From Bagarius yarrelli (taxonomy: Eukaryota > Chordata > Actinopteri > Siluriformes > Sisoridae): a stretch of DNA of 64,000 nucleotides. This document shows, piece by piece, positions 1 through 11,715 of the stretch (position 1 is its first letter; every line of letters begins with the position of its first letter). The notes below the pieces were generated by a model, which was not told the DNA's origin, searched no databases, and saw nothing but the letters and a program-made list of their open reading frames with translations. The position numbers and the translations under genes were made by a program. Location: assembly GCA_005784505.1 (NCBI GenBank), contig VCAZ01000074.1, forward strand, positions 2,360,501 to 2,424,500, in the 5' to 3' direction.

Positions 1-46
1 AGCAGCATCATAGTGTGGACTAATGCAGGCAAAGGTTAGCCACCAT

Positions 47-343
47 GCCCTAATTCGGGGCCACGGAGATCTATCCAAGCCGTCTCTAAAAGGGCAAAGG
101 CAGGAGGGGAACACCCTGGACAGGGCATCAGTCCATCTCACACACTCACTCCTATGGGCAAATTTGAATCATCAATCAATCTAACATACATGTTCTTGGA
201 GCATGGGAGAAAACCAGAGTACCCAGAGTAAACTCAACCACATGTAAACTCCACACAGAAGGAACCCTGCCCGGGAATCAAAGGACCCAGGACCTTCTTG
301 CTCTGAGGCAACAGTGCCAACCACTAAGCCATTGTGCTGCCCC
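47..343 (-). repeat. SINE-like repeat A, nearly full copy
   Basis: Reads inward from 'ccctaattcgggg' through 'ccctggacaggg', 'cactcactcctatgggcaa' and 'aacatacatgttcttgg' to the tRNA-like head 'caccacttaagcc'-type end, here 'ccaaccactaagccattgtg'. The head is on the right, so the element is inverted. The CATTCATT tail at the left edge has been replaced by unrelated bases. Recognised by comparison with the other A copies in this window; a Mermaid-type SINE identity is possible but was not checked. Confidence 0.8.
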
Positions 344-344
344 T

Positions 345-567
345 TAATTCAATTCAATTTATTTTTATTTGTGTAGCGCTTTAAACAATAGACATGGTCT
401 CAAAGCAGCTTTACATAGAATAACGCAGTAAGAATAAAAAAAAATGTTAGTTTGTCCCTAATAAGCAAACCGGTGGCCACTGTAGCAAGCAAAAACTCCC
501 TAACATGGAAGGAACCATGACAGGAACCAGACTAAAGAGGGAACCCCCTTCTCATCTGGGGGTAAGT
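345..567 (-). repeat. LINE-like tail repeat F, inverted
   Basis: Begins with the 'aattcaattcaattt' tail and 'tgtagcgctttaaacaat', then 'caaagcagctttacat', 'aaaaactccctaacatgg' and 'aaccagactaaagaggga'. This is the reverse complement of the F unit seen at 56600-56985. It abuts repeat A at 343/345, so the two are nested or adjacent insertions. F is a common fish interspersed 3' end, probably of a non-LTR retroelement; that origin is inference. Confidence 0.7.
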
Positions 568-1957
568 TGTCCTTTATGCAACAGTTTTATAACATAATAT
601 TTTTAGGGGGATAAGTCGATAAAGTTGATAGCACAGGTCAACCCTAAATACAATTAGTTTTGATCATGTGACCGATAAATTTTCAGATGCCACTTGTACA
701 GCCGTAATTCCTAAAAGAAATTATCTGACAACTTTATTCTGACCATGACACATTTGTTGCCCTCAATTAATTGATGTTACTCTAAATTTAACTTTTTAAA
801 ACGAATAAAATAAAAAAATTATCAACCAAATACTATGTAAGTTTCATATTTCCAATAAATATAATAAAACGAGTCAGATTCGACACGAGAACCAGAGGAA
901 GGTTAACATTAATTAGTCTATAAAATTTCATTAGTCTATAAAAAGGTCTATCCAATCAAAATAAATCTGTTCACAATTAAACTAAATCAATTATAATGCT
1001 GAACTACAAGTTGGGCTAATCGCTAGGCTAATTTTGCTAAACTGTACAGCACAAATTACATTAGCGGTTAAACCTCACTAATAAAATTCTGACATTCGGT
1101 TTCGTTATGCTACCAAAATTAAAGAACCAGAAAATCCTGGTTCTTCGAGGGTTCCGGTTAGCTTCTCAGGTCTACTTTTAACATTAGTGCTGAAATACGT
1201 CTCCTCTCCTATAACACATCTCAGTACATCCTGTAGGAGCTGCTGTGGCATAAAATAAATTTATTGCACTCTATTTCATTTTATGGTTAAATGGGTTCTT
1301 GTCCAAAGTTAAACTGGGCAGAACGAGGCCAATGTACTGACAATTTAAACTGTAAAAGTAAAGGGCTGATATCTTCTTACTGCGTATATAAAACATTTAC
1401 ACTCTTTTACTAAATCATGGCTTTCTTCAGTTCTCAAAAGGTAGCGATATCAAGTAGGAGGCTACGGTCTAAATATTTCAGTTACACTTTTACAGACTGT
1501 TAAAAACAGATTTATAGCATCCAGTCCCATTTACAATTCACTGGGTACACCGATCAGCCGTAACATTCAAACCACTGACATTGATTCTTTCATTATAATA
1601 ATACCTGTCAAGAAGTAAGGAAATATATTTCAGGCAGCAAGCGAACCGTCGGTTCTCAAAGTAGGTGTGTTAAAAGCTGAGGAAATGGACATGTGTATGG
1701 ATCTGAGTGACTTTGACAGGTACTGAGCTGCAACCCTTTCATTGCAACAGTATTCCTAATAGGGCTGTGTAAACTACCACCTCCCCATTTGATTCGAGAG
1801 TTAGAGAATCTGTGCAAAACCTTTTCATTTTTTCCACACCAACCATAAGACATCATAACTTCATGCAACTTAGTGACTTTGTGCCCAGGAAAATTGTCAG
1901 TTTTTCTTCATTGACAACAAACCTACCACTGATTTCTTGAACCAGTTGATACCTTAA
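568..1957. other. AT-rich unique sequence, no gene seen
   Basis: No coding or repeat family recognised. It contains a small perfect hairpin at 1122-1145 (9-bp arms AAGAACCAG / CTGGTTCTT with a 6-base loop). Short open frames here lack splice signals or protein-like composition. Confidence 0.5.
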
Positions 1958-2105
1958 TTTACATTTACTGTATTTGGCAGACGCCCTTATCCAGAGCGAC
2001 TTACACTAAGCAATTGGGCTTAAGGGCCTTGCCCAGTAGTGGCAATTTGGTGGTTCTGGGAATCGAACCCCCATCCTCTACTTAACCATTGAACTACCAA
2101 TTCCT
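1958..2105 (-). repeat. SINE B, inverted
   Basis: Shows 'tttggcagacgcccttatc', 'cagagcgacttacact', 'gcaattgggcttaagggcc' and 'gggaatcgaaccccc', with the tRNA-like head at the right end ('taaccattgaactacc'). The B-box-like 'gggaatcgaacccc' is conserved; the middle is shortened. Confidence 0.8.
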
Positions 2106-2188
2106 TAATGTTGGAACTGTGTTTTTGTCTCTTAGGTCCAGTAACGGAATATTGCCATATACACTGTAGTATACATATGTATGTTAAA

Positions 2189-2345
2189 GGCTCAAATGGT
2201 TAAGGTGCCGAGTTGTTGACTAGAATTCCAGGTAGACCTGGGTTCAATCCCCACCACTGTTACTTGGTCACTGTTGGGTCCTTGAGAAAGAGCCTTAACA
2301 CTTCCTGCTCCCAAGATGCTCACGGGCACAGACCAGGTACGAATA
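2189..2345 (+). repeat. SINE E, 5' part
   Basis: tRNA-like head 'ggctcaaatggttaaggtgc', B-box-like 'gggttcaatcccc', then 'ctgttgggtccttgagaaag' and 'ccttaacacttcctgctcc'. It matches 15203-15450 and the inverted copy at 32639-32850. The 3' part has diverged. Confidence 0.7.
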
Positions 2346-2601
2346 CAGGAGGTAAATGGATAAGAAATGAGGAACCTGAGACCTGACGGAAAATGAAGCA
2401 GAGATAGAGGTGGTCCACAGAGTCAGGAATGAAGCACTTAGGAAGGAGGGAAGCAGGAAGCTGGAGAAGGGTAAATAAACGTATGTAGAATTAGCAAATG
2501 TAACCAATTTTCTTTTTTCGAGACCAGACAGTGACTGTGTGTCTTTTATAGGAAAGTAAGTGAGTGCAGAGTGAATAGTGAATGACTTTTAGGCGCTCCT
2601 A

Positions 2602-2796
2602 ATTACATTTACAGCATTTGGCAGACGTCCTTATCCAAAGCGACTTACATTTATCTAATTTATACAACTGATACAACTGGGGGTTAAGGGCCTTGCTCAG
2701 GGGCCCAGCAGTGGTGGCTTGGTGGAGCTGGCAATCGAACCCACAATCTTTGGATTGTTAAACCAACACCTTAACCATGAGCCACCACTTCCCACA
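2602..2796 (-). repeat. SINE B, inverted, full length
   Basis: From 'acatttacagcatttggcag' through 'gggggttaagggccttgctc', 'caatcgaacccac' and 'ccaacaccttaacc' to 'accacttcccaca'. This is one of the best preserved B copies and gives the family length of about 190 bp. Confidence 0.85.
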
Positions 2797-3558
2797 TTTC
2801 TGGTGATTGTGTGAGTTGCATAGTTGTAGGCTTGGGTGAGAGGATGGATGTTACTGTAACACATACAATCTATAACACTTACTATACGGTTTACCCAGCA
2901 TTCTATTTTAAATTCGAACAATTGCAGTGATAAACGTTTGTTTAATTATTTTCCCGTTTAACAGATGTGTTTCCAGCTGTACGTGCTAAGAAACAAATCT
3001 TCTTAAATTTGTTTTTAAAAAAAAACCCTTGGCATCATTTCAGCAAAATGTTCAGAGGAGACAAACTAAACTTTGTGCAACTCAGCAAACCAGCATGTTT
3101 GGGGAGGAAGAAAGTAATAAAGGTGCTGAGTGATTTTATCCACTTCTCTAACTGAATATATTATTCAAAGTGCGATAGAGCTCCCAGCCAGGTGGTGCCA
3201 TACTGACCCCATTAACTCCAACCATCTGTCCATGACCAGCTTCTATAATCATCAAAAGCAAGACTTCTGTTGGACCATAATTCTTTTTCTTGCTCTTTCA
3301 TAAAACACAAACCAAATCAAGTTACAGTAAAAAGAATGAGGCTAATGCAGCAGCTATGCATAAAACAGCATTATAAAAACTTCCAGAAAGTTCCGTCTGA
3401 CAACCACATGACAACAGTTTTACTCAAATCTGTAACCATTCACAATGACTTTATGGCTATATAGGCTAAGTATATTTTTAGCTTTATATGCTACACGGTA
3501 ATCAACATTTAATGAAACAGCTGATGCAGGGCATCGGGCTTGCAAAATATCATATGGA
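2797..3558. other. Unique sequence, no gene seen
   Basis: Short open frames on both strands (about 60-75 codons) have no recognisable domain and no convincing splice context. No repeat family recognised. Confidence 0.45.
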
Positions 3559-3564
3559 GAAAAA

Positions 3565-3595
<31 letters not shown>

Positions 3596-3599
3596 TATA
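3559..3599. repeat. A tract followed by (TA)n
   Basis: About 14 A residues run directly into about 13 TA dinucleotides. The A tract suggests an old retroposon tail that grew into a microsatellite. Confidence 0.9.
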
Positions 3600-3865
3600 A
3601 ACGCTTATAGGTATCCATCTGCTGTATTTTCCCAATGTTGTGAATTTCAAAAATTTAGACTCATTTATTTGCGTAACTTTTGCTAAATAAAATAATCTAA
3701 TGCCGGCACACCGGTCTCTTTACACCCTCAAATCGATCTGTGATTAGTCGTTTCACATCAGTCAGAAGGTCTTTTGGCTATCAAAGCCAAATCCCATCAG
3801 TCTGAAGGTCTGGCTTTGTGAGACATATAAATAAGAAGATGCAAATAAGGTGATTGACAAAGGAT

Positions 3866-4183
3866 AAGACAGGAGGCAGAATTTGGGAGTAATGAGGTTG
3901 GACAGGATTAGGATCGAGCACATCACATAGACGGTTTGGGGACAAAGTCAGAGAGAATTGAGAGATTGAAATGGTTTGGACATGTGCAGAGAAGGGATAT
4001 TGAAAATATCAGTAGAAGGATGTTGGGCATGGAACTGCAGGAAGGGGAGACAAAGAAAAGGTAAATAAATGTGATAAATAAGGACATGAAGTTTGAGTGG
4101 GGAGGATGCAGAGGATAAGGCTAGGTGCAGGCAGGTGATTCGCTGTGGTGACCCCTGAAGGAACAGCCGAAATAAGATTAAGA
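3866..4183 (+). mobile_element. RTE-type LINE, 5'-truncated 3' end
   Basis: The 'gtaatgaggttggacagga' segment matches the RTE ORF C-terminus also present at 62050-62362: the L-D-R-I motif, 'gtttggacatgtgcagag' (W-F-G-H-V-Q type) and 'gtagaaggatgttgggcatg' (G-R-R-M-L). It finishes with the shared 3' end 'gattcgctgtggtgacccct' and 'gaacagccga'. The reading frame is broken in several places. RTE LINEs encode an APE endonuclease and a reverse transcriptase; only the far C-terminus and 3' UTR survive here. Confidence 0.85.
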
Positions 4184-4550
4184 AAACCGCAATGTTTTGT
4201 TTTATATTTTATGGTAAATTTTAACCGATATCCACAATACCTACAATAAATTTGAGTATTAGCCAGGTATATTTTCCAAAATATATACTAATTAGTTACT
4301 TTAAATCACTATGCAAATCCCCGGTCTATATGTCTAAAAGCCACACACTCCTGTGACTTTGCAGTCACCCACTACCAAAGTCTATTTAATCTGACGCATA
4401 TCAAAACTTCTCTTTTTAACCTCTCCATCACTTTCTTTCTTCAGCTAATTAACAGACATAATGCATGTATTTGTATAAGTTGTGTAAGTTCTTAAAAGTT
4501 TCAAATATAGGTATGCTAAATATAGGTATGCTATACCTATGCTATGCTAT

Positions 4551-4586
4551 GTATGCTATAAACCAATATATTGGTTTATAGCATAC
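4551..4586. repeat. Perfect 36-bp palindrome
   Basis: The 18-base arm GTATGCTATAAACCAATA is followed directly by its exact reverse complement, with no spacer. Just upstream (4509-4550), 'ggtatgcta' and 'tatgcta' units repeat several times, so the palindrome sits in a locally repetitive AT-rich stretch. Confidence 0.95.
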
Positions 4587-5610
4587 ACTAACTGTAGGCT
4601 GTGTGACCGGCTGGTGAAATATACTGCTGTGTCTACATCAGGACCACACCAGTGAGAGATCCCTGCTTTACAGTGTCACATTTTGGCTGTGTGAGAAAGC
4701 TTAGAGAAAGCTATCCCATGATGAATAAAGCCATCTCTGTCAATGGTAGTGTTAGAGTATCGATCGCTTCCTCTTGCTCGTGGTAAAGTCGCTACCTGAC
4801 AGCCTACATTAATGCAATACACGCCGGACTCATTAGCACTTTCTGGCTACCCACAGCAGTATAGAAGAGAGAGAGAGAAAGAGACGGGGAGAGAAACGGG
4901 AGAGCTGAAACTAAGGGCACAAATTCTGCAAGTTATTCAGATTTATGATAAAGCTGGCATGTAAAACCGCTTAACGTGATGAGATGTGACATAATTCAAA
5001 GTCGTTCCCGGTTTAGCACGGCTTAAGATGGCCCCCTTTTGCTGTATGAAGGTTCATAATACAAGCAAGGGGGTGATATTAAAAAAGATTTAAAAATATA
5101 ACCTCAGTTGATCCTACAGTGTGACATAGGGATCATGTTCGTACAGTCTACTAAAAATCACCCAGTGAAAACTCGACTTCAGTCAGTCCCCCAGAGAGTG
5201 GTCCTATCAGGTAAGTGTAGCACCTGAACTCAGCCTTCTGACCTGAAGTCCATACACACTAATCAGAGCTGGACCAGAAGCAGTATGATAATGAGGATCT
5301 TCAGGCATCCAAACAAGAGTATAGTGTCTGCTTCTGCTCCCTGAAGGCAAAACACAGAGATAATGAGTAGGAGCTTCTTCCCACAAAGACCACACATAGA
5401 ACTTGGACCCTGTAAAACTGCACAACAACCACTGCCTCTACCAAATGAGTGAAAAATACTGTTCGTCAACGTTTTTATGTTTAATCTATTCAATTTTTTA
5501 AGACACAGTGAAGGAAAAACCCATCACACTGAACATTGTACTGTGTATGAATGTGTATGTGATAAATAAATTCCAAATTTCAATGAATCTTTTACAGCTG
5601 GCTTGCTCAA
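4587..5610. other. Unique sequence with a short GA tract
   Basis: A GA-rich microsatellite lies at 4865-4906. Otherwise no repeat family or coding exon is recognised; overlapping minus-strand open frames at 5207-5493 carry no known motif. Confidence 0.45.
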
Positions 5611-6225
5611 TACAGTGGAGGCTAAAATGATTAGAACACTAATATTTTTACCAGCTCAAAATGGTTAAAAGCCAGTTATTTCTACCTTTTGTTGTCATGC
5701 GTCAGTATAAAATATCAGTTTTCATCTTTCAATTGGCATTTATTGTAATAATCCAGTAAGATTTTTTTTTGGACACCAGCCAGTGTTTCACACAGAGAGC
5801 TAATCTCATCATCATCATCCATTCTGTCTAGAATGACATGAAGAAACAGAACAAACTGAGACAATAAATCCAGAAGAACTGTGCAAACATCCCCAAGATG
5901 CTTCAAGAGATCGACATGCAAAACTATCTAAAAATCTACACACAGGTGCACCGAGGGCAAAAAAACGCTGCTTTAAATGCAAAAGTTGGTCACACCAAAT
6001 GTTGATTTAATTTGATAATTAAAAGTTAATTGTTAAAAAAATTTAAATGATAACATAATCTTTGACAGCATCCTTATTCTACAGCATTTTTACACAAAAA
6101 TGTGAAAAGTACTGTAGCTTTGCTTCTTGGTCTCTCAAAGCATCTTGGAGACATCACCACAGGTCTTCTGGATTCAGTCTGTCTCAGTTTGCTACCTTTG
6201 TCTCTTTTGCTACATCAAACATTTA
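5611..6225 (+). mobile_element. Remnants of Tc1-like DNA transposons
   Basis: The left end 'tacagtggaggctaaaatga' looks like a Tc1-type terminal repeat. From about 5875 the sequence resembles the 3' end of a transposase frame and its downstream region ('gaagaactgtgcaaacatcc', 'gttggtcacaccaaatgttg', 'tctacagcatttttacac', 'gtactgtagctttgcttc'). The central transposase (DDE catalytic core) is missing. The part beyond 6130 may come from a second Tc1 copy, so this may be a composite. Confidence 0.6.
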
Positions 6226-6737
6226 TTAAACTAAAAAATTTAGTTTAATGTGAAACAATTTATACAATATAGTGGCAAATAAATAAATATGTAATAACTA
6301 TGTAATAAATAGGTAATTATAAGGGAATAAGTAAGTAATAATTATATAATAATAATGCTATAAGTAAATACTTGGTAAGAATACAAAGGTTTTCCTGGGA
6401 TTTTCCCTGTGTGTGTCCTCTTAGCAGCATGTTCTCTTTTGCTTTGCTGTTACCTGCTAAACTAATCGATGACCCATGCTTAAGGCCACTCCACTGCAAT
6501 TTAGTCTTTCTCGACATGTAATGCAAAAGAGGCAAAAGGTGCTGTGAATAGCAACACTGCTACACGGCTAACAGAACTGAAGGTCGTGTGCCAGCCAAAA
6601 GCCAAAACCATCAAGACTTTCTAGTTTGATCCACACACTAGTGTGACTGCTGTGTTCTCAACTGTATAAATATGCTGTACACCATAAGGGAAAGCATGCC
6701 AGAGTTGAAGATGGTGTGTGATGTAATGGTCTATGAT
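6226..6737. other. AT-rich unique sequence
   Basis: Runs of 'taataa/aataaata' at 6240-6370; no gene or repeat family recognised. Confidence 0.45.
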
Positions 6738-6896
6738 ACATTTACAGTATTTGGCAGACACCCTTATGCAGAGCGACTTACATTTATGTCTTTTGCTCAG
6801 GGGCCTAGCAGTGGTGGCTTGGTGGTGCTGGGAATCAAACCCCAGTCTTGCTGGTAGCTGGCCAACACCTTAACAACTGAGCCACCACTTCCCACA
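6738..6896 (-). repeat. SINE B, inverted, internally deleted
   Basis: 'acatttacagtatttggcag', 'gcagagcgacttacattta', 'cttttgctcaggggcctagc', 'gggaatcaaacccc' and 'ccaacaccttaac' appear in family order. About 30 bases around 'caattgggggttaagg' are missing. Confidence 0.85.
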
Positions 6897-8039
6897 CTTA
6901 TACCACACTTATACCACTGTAAGGTTAATTTTTTTGACTTGTTTATGGACACCATGGACAACGAAATTGTTGCAAATAGCACAAAATGAGAACAAAGTTA
7001 CAACAGCTTCATCACTGGAGTGAACAGCTGAAAAGACATTCAAAAAATTCAAAAAATGTCTTCAACAACAAAATCCTACGGAAATCCCACAGAAACTCTG
7101 TGTAATAATTAGATCATTGCTATACAGTGCATCACGCATAAGCTTTAAAAGCTGAACCCACAAGTCTGATGATATAAAACTTGAAACTTAGAAATATCGA
7201 GCCACCATCTGTCCCCCGAACGTAGGTTTTAAATTGTGCGTGGGCCCCGTTTTTACATATAGTCTATTCATTCCTGAGAAAACAAACCGAAAGGTACCTC
7301 ATGTTGTAGAACCATCCCGAACTGTCAGTTATCTACTGTCAGTAAGACAGATCCTGAAACAGAGCTACAGTTTACTTCATGTCAAAACAAAAGTCATCAC
7401 AATCTTTTTTTCTCAGTTAAGTAACCAAGTTTGGAGTCTTTCAGACAAAAAAAAAAGCATATCCCTTTACGATAATAAATACCAACTCGGCTAATGAGTA
7501 TTCGCCTGCCAACCAGTGTGATTTGTTTGCCAGAGCAGCTATAAACAGTCTGTGAAAAAACTTCATTTGTTTACATCCATATGTTTCCCCTATTGCTTTT
7601 ATTTCCTGTTGAAGCTCAAACTAAATGTGGGCTATATGGACACATTCTGAATTCCTCACTTCCTGAAATGAATAAATAATAAAATTTATCAGAACAATGA
7701 CTGTGGAATAGCTCATTAATGCAGTGAGATTTTCATTTTGCTAAAATATTAAATTCATGCAAATATCAAAAGCACAACAAACAGTTTGGTAAGCATTTTA
7801 TTGCCACATTCGACATTATAGGAGAAACAAATTTCCTGGGCAGTAAATATGAATCCCAGAACCCAAAATAGGTTAAACCTTGAAGGGAACAGAAAAGCTT
7901 GGAGAAAAAAAAGAAGACCAACAATATTTTTCCTTGTCTTCAGCTATCTCCGTCTAGCTATCGGTCTATCCGTCCATTATATCAGATTTTTTCATTTTCA
8001 ATTTGCATAGAATCACAATAAAAATTTTACAGCCACAAA
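6897..8039. other. Unique sequence, no gene seen
   Basis: No exon or repeat recognised. The region ends in a short degenerate TATC/CTAT stretch near 7940-7985. Confidence 0.4.
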
Positions 8040-8386
8040 CCTTTCATTAATTTATTTACCTTCTATACCCACTTTTTCCCTGATTTAGGGTCACAGGGAC
8101 CTGCTGGAATCTATCCTAGCCCTCTCTGAAAGGGCAAAAGGCAGAAGTGGTACACCCTGGACAGGTCGCCAGTCCATCACAGGTCCACACACACACCCAC
8201 ACTCACTCCTATGGGCAATTTAGAATCACCAATCAATCTAACATACATGTTTTTGGACTGTAGGAGGAAACCGGAAAACCCGGAGAAACCCACGCAAGCA
8301 CAGGGGAAACATACAAACTCCACACAGAAAGAACCCCTTTTTGCTATGAGGCAACAGTGCTGCCCAATAAGCCAACGTGCTGCCCC
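8040..8386 (-). repeat. SINE-like repeat A, inverted
   Basis: Runs from 'cttctatacccactttttcc' through 'gggtcacagggacctgctgg', 'acaccctggacaggtcgcc' and 'aacatacatgtttttggact' to the head 'gaggcaacagtgctgcc'. It lacks about 30 bases around the B-box region. Confidence 0.85.
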
Positions 8387-8450
8387 ACAAACTTTCAATT
8401 TTAGAATTTTTTTCTTTATAGATTTCCTTACATGTATTTTTAAAAGAAAA

Positions 8451-9090
8451 TCATTGTCCAAAATGGTTTAAAGCAGGAGCGTGTGCTTTCAGTCCTTCAT
8501 AGCCCAGTCTGTTACCAATTGTTTTCTTGGTGACTATGGTCCCAGCTGCCTTGTGATCATTGACAAGATTATTCCATGTAGCCCTGAGCTGATTCCTCAC
8601 CATTCTAATGTTCCTTAAGATCTTGCATGAAGCCCCAGACTGAGGAAGACTGGCAGTTATTTTGTGTTTCTTCCAATTGCGAATAATCTCACAAACTGTT
8701 GTCACCTTTTCACCAAGCTGTTTAGTGATGGTCTTGTAACCCATTTCAGGTTTGTGTAGGTCTACAATTTTGTCCCTGACATTCTTGAACAGCTATTTGT
8801 TCTTGGCCATGGTGGAGAGTTTGGAATCTGATTGCTTATGTGGACAGGTGTCTTTTATATGAGTTAAGATTAGGAGCACTCCCTTTAAGAGAGTCCCTTT
8901 AAGAGAGTCCCTTTAGTCTCAGCTAGTTACCTGTACAAAAGACACCTGGAAACTTTTTATAAATTTACATGCAAATCAATTGATTACTTTTTTAACTGTT
9001 TTTTTTTTTTCTAGATATTTTTGTTGTTATTTTGTTTAAGGTTAAAATAAACCGAATATTACAATTATGGACTGGATCTTTTCTTTGGTC
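8451..9090 (-). mobile_element. Tc1-like transposon, 5' end and transposase N-terminus
   Basis: On the minus strand an open stretch (8744 down to 8451) translates to a Tc1-family transposase N-terminal DNA-binding region: MGYKTITKQLGEKVTT, then IIRNWKKHKITASLPQSGA and AAGTIVTKKTIGN, the usual paired helix-turn-helix layout. It starts inside the protein: the normal Met lies upstream, near 'ccatggtgga' at 8807-8816, in a disrupted frame. Positions 8820-9090 carry the untranslated left end ('caggtgtcttttatatgagt', 'caaatcaattgattactttt', 'taaaataaaccgaatattac'). The DDE catalytic domain is absent, so it is inactive. A 14-bp unit is duplicated at 8881-8908. Confidence 0.85.
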
Positions 9091-9328
9091 AGCCTCTTCT
9101 GAGCAGCCAAAGGCTGATCTCGACCAAGTGCAACAACTTCGGTTCTTACAGTACAGTGTAATTACAAGTCACTTTTTGTACAATATCTTTATATTACTTA
9201 TTCTTGTTACTGTTTTTTTGCTTCTTTTTTTTTTCTTTAGGTTTTTTATTCTTTATTATATTCATCTTTTGCTAACAGTGCAAAGCAATTTTCCCTGGGA
9301 TTAATAAAGTTTTTTGAATCTTGAATCT
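9091..9328 (+). repeat. LINE-like 3' tail
   Basis: The end reads 'gcaattttccctgggattaa' followed by 'taaagttttttgaatcttga', a TTGAATC-type tail typical of fish non-LTR elements. The start is uncertain because it abuts the Tc1 end. Confidence 0.5.
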
Positions 9329-9640
9329 TTTTTAAAGGTTTTCAAAGGGAAAAAACATTAAGAAAAACTGTGTTCATGAATTAATCCTAATTGATTTGCT
9401 TTACTTCTTTAGTAGGTAACTAGCTGGATATATAACATTACATTTACATTACATATTATATAAGTGTCTGGGACATAAACATAGAAAAAAAAACACTGAA
9501 GAAGTTTTTATAGTTGCTTATATGTGAAAACTTCGTCTAAGTGATTAACACACCACAGAACTCACAATTAAGTATTATAAAATGCACTGTAAGGATTGTT
9601 CCATGTTCTTTTTTCATGTTTATGTTATGTTTATTTGTTA

Positions 9641-9742
9641 TATGTGGCTTAGTTGTTAAGGTGTTGGACCGGGGTTTGATTCCCAGCACCACCAAGCCAC
9701 CACTGTGGGCCCCTAAGCAAGTTGTATAAATGTAAGTTGAAC
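9641..9742 (+). repeat. SINE B, short copy
   Basis: tRNA-like head 'tggcttagttgttaaggtg', B-box-like 'ggtttgattcccagcacc', then 'gggcccctaagcaag' and 'ttgtataaatgtaagtt'. Part of the anticodon-arm region and the 'cccttaacccc' segment are deleted. Confidence 0.8.
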
Positions 9743-10072
9743 GTCTTTTCTTTGTCCTGTTTACTTCCTGTCTTGTTCCTTGTCATGTGATCTTTGTTCC
9801 CTATGTGTTGGTGTCACGTGATCCCCTTGTCCATGTGTCTTATTTCCTTTAGTTAGTCTTGTATATTTATAGCCTTTGTGTTTTCCATTGTCTTTGTGGT
9901 GGATTTCGGTTTGTCCCTTTACCGCTGTCGGGAGTCTGTTTATGTCAAGCTAATTCAAGTTACGTTTATTCAAGTCAAGTTTATGTTTAGTGTTTATGCA
10001 TAATGTTCACGTGGTTAATAAACTGCACCTTTGGGTTTAAGATACTACTTCCCTCAGTGCGATTCATTACAG
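9743..10072 (+). repeat. Repeat H
   Basis: 'ctgtttacttcctgtcttgt' and 'tgtcttatttcctttagtta' lead to 'ggttaataaactgcacctt' and 'tgggtttaagatac'. It is the counterpart of the inverted copy at 31978-32410. It contains a poly(A)-signal-like AATAAA near its end. The class was not determined. Confidence 0.65.
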
Positions 10073-10464
10073 GCACAAAGCTCAACTAGCAAATGCTTTT
10101 CCTCCACTGGCTTTTTTTTTTTTACCAGTGCTAAACTCCTACAGGAAAAAGTCACATGACTAAAGCTATTTATAGTCTGATCCACAAACTTTAAGGTATT
10201 TTGCAAACAAATAGCGCAGCCTGATTCTGAGATTTACAGAAAACGGAAAGTGTAGTGACAGTGACACCTCCACTGGAGCCATCAGTCACTTCAGATGACA
10301 ACAAACTCACTACTTTTCTCTATCACTCAGTGACACACACTTTCCACACCGATTGACTGTTTTAAAACAAATGTTTTATGATTTACAGAAAACATAATGC
10401 AAAATTATAGTTAGTATTATAAATAATGCTTTAATATAATCATGGTACAGATTTCGGATGATGT
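10073..10464. other. Unique sequence
   Basis: No coding or repeat family recognised. Confidence 0.4.
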
Positions 10465-10840
10465 TGGAAACCTTTCTTTAAGATTCTGGACTAGGTTGAC
10501 ATGATTGCTCACTCTATTCCTGAAGATTTTTTGGTCGCACTTTTAAGCTGTGAATCAGCCGTTCTACCACATCCCAGGTGTCCAACCTGATTTAGGTCCA
10601 AGGATACTAAAGAACACAGAAGACACTGCTTCGCTTTGTGACATGCCATATTGTTCGGATGGAAATTTGTAACCATAAAGAGATGCTCAGGGTCAGTAAA
10701 AATATTTTAACTAAATGTGGAATTTCAAAAATATTCCCCACAACATTGCATGAACCCCACCAGCCTGGAATAATGGTAGCTTGGGTTTATGAATTAATTC
10801 TGTTGAACTGACTTCTGACCCCTTTATCCTCATTCCTTAA
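10465..10840 (-). mobile_element. Tc1/IS630-like transposase relic
   Basis: A strongly decayed fragment resembling a fish Tc1-like element: 'attctggactaggttgacat', 'gttctaccacatcccaggtg', 'gtaaccataaagagatgctc' and 'cccaccagcctggaataatg' in family order. No reading frame survives. It belongs to a different Tc1 lineage from the copy at 8451-9090. Confidence 0.6.
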
Positions 10841-11589
10841 AAGAAATTTAGACTTTTTATACCAAGCTATATGTCACACTTACACTAAAAATACAGTTTC
10901 ATAGGAACACCAAGAACCAATGTTTTACCACACTAGTAATGTTTCTGTCTCTATAATTTTGAGTAACAAAAGCAAAACAATATTATCTGGACAAGAAAAT
11001 TTCCTTGAAGCTTTATTTAGTATATTTACTGTAGCTACACACAGAGAACAGAGTTTCTTTACAGACCATAATTGCCTCTCAAACATGTGATGTAAACACA
11101 GGGCTTGCAAAGTTTTTCAATTCCTGGTAATCCTTTGGGAAATTACTCGTCAGTTGTTGGTAGCCGAAATGAACAATATGAATTTAGCATGAACAATAAC
11201 TTTAATGTGATATTGTAAAGGAAACCAAACATCAATAAAAAAAATCTAAATGCAAATAATTATAAAAATTATTAAATAGCAATTAATATAAATATCTGGT
11301 TGTAACTGAACATCCTGTTTTAGATTTTCTCCACTGCGCATGCATGTATTTATACATTTAGGCTGGTTTGGATAGTAATGACTGACAGGACAAAGTCAGA
11401 GGACATCCGGAGATCTGGAGTGTCACTGATCATTTATTGTGTTAATCAGTGCCTCTGTAGTCGGTCATAGCCAGAACTTCAGACTGACTGCAAAAGCCAG
11501 CAGGACTATACCACCACTTTCTATAAACAGTTTAATACCTAACATATTGATAGAGGCTCCCTGATGCCTGAAGATTATAGACAACATAA
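10841..11589. other. AT-rich unique sequence
   Basis: Short minus-strand open frames only; no recognised motif. Confidence 0.4.
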
Positions 11590-11715
11590 TTACCCAACTA
11601 AATTTGTGAGAGAATGCAAAAGCAATAAAAGATATTTTTTCCTCTCTATAAGACACCCCGACAGACAGGGCAGGGACACATTTTGGTAGCCCGACTGGAT
11701 GCTGGATAAAACAAT
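11590..11715. repeat. Short dispersed repeat, copy 1
   Basis: 'tttgtgagagaatgcaa', then 'gacagacagggcagggacac' and 'attttggtagcccgactgg' match positions 15455-15575 at roughly 75-80% by eye. The element is unnamed. Confidence 0.5.
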
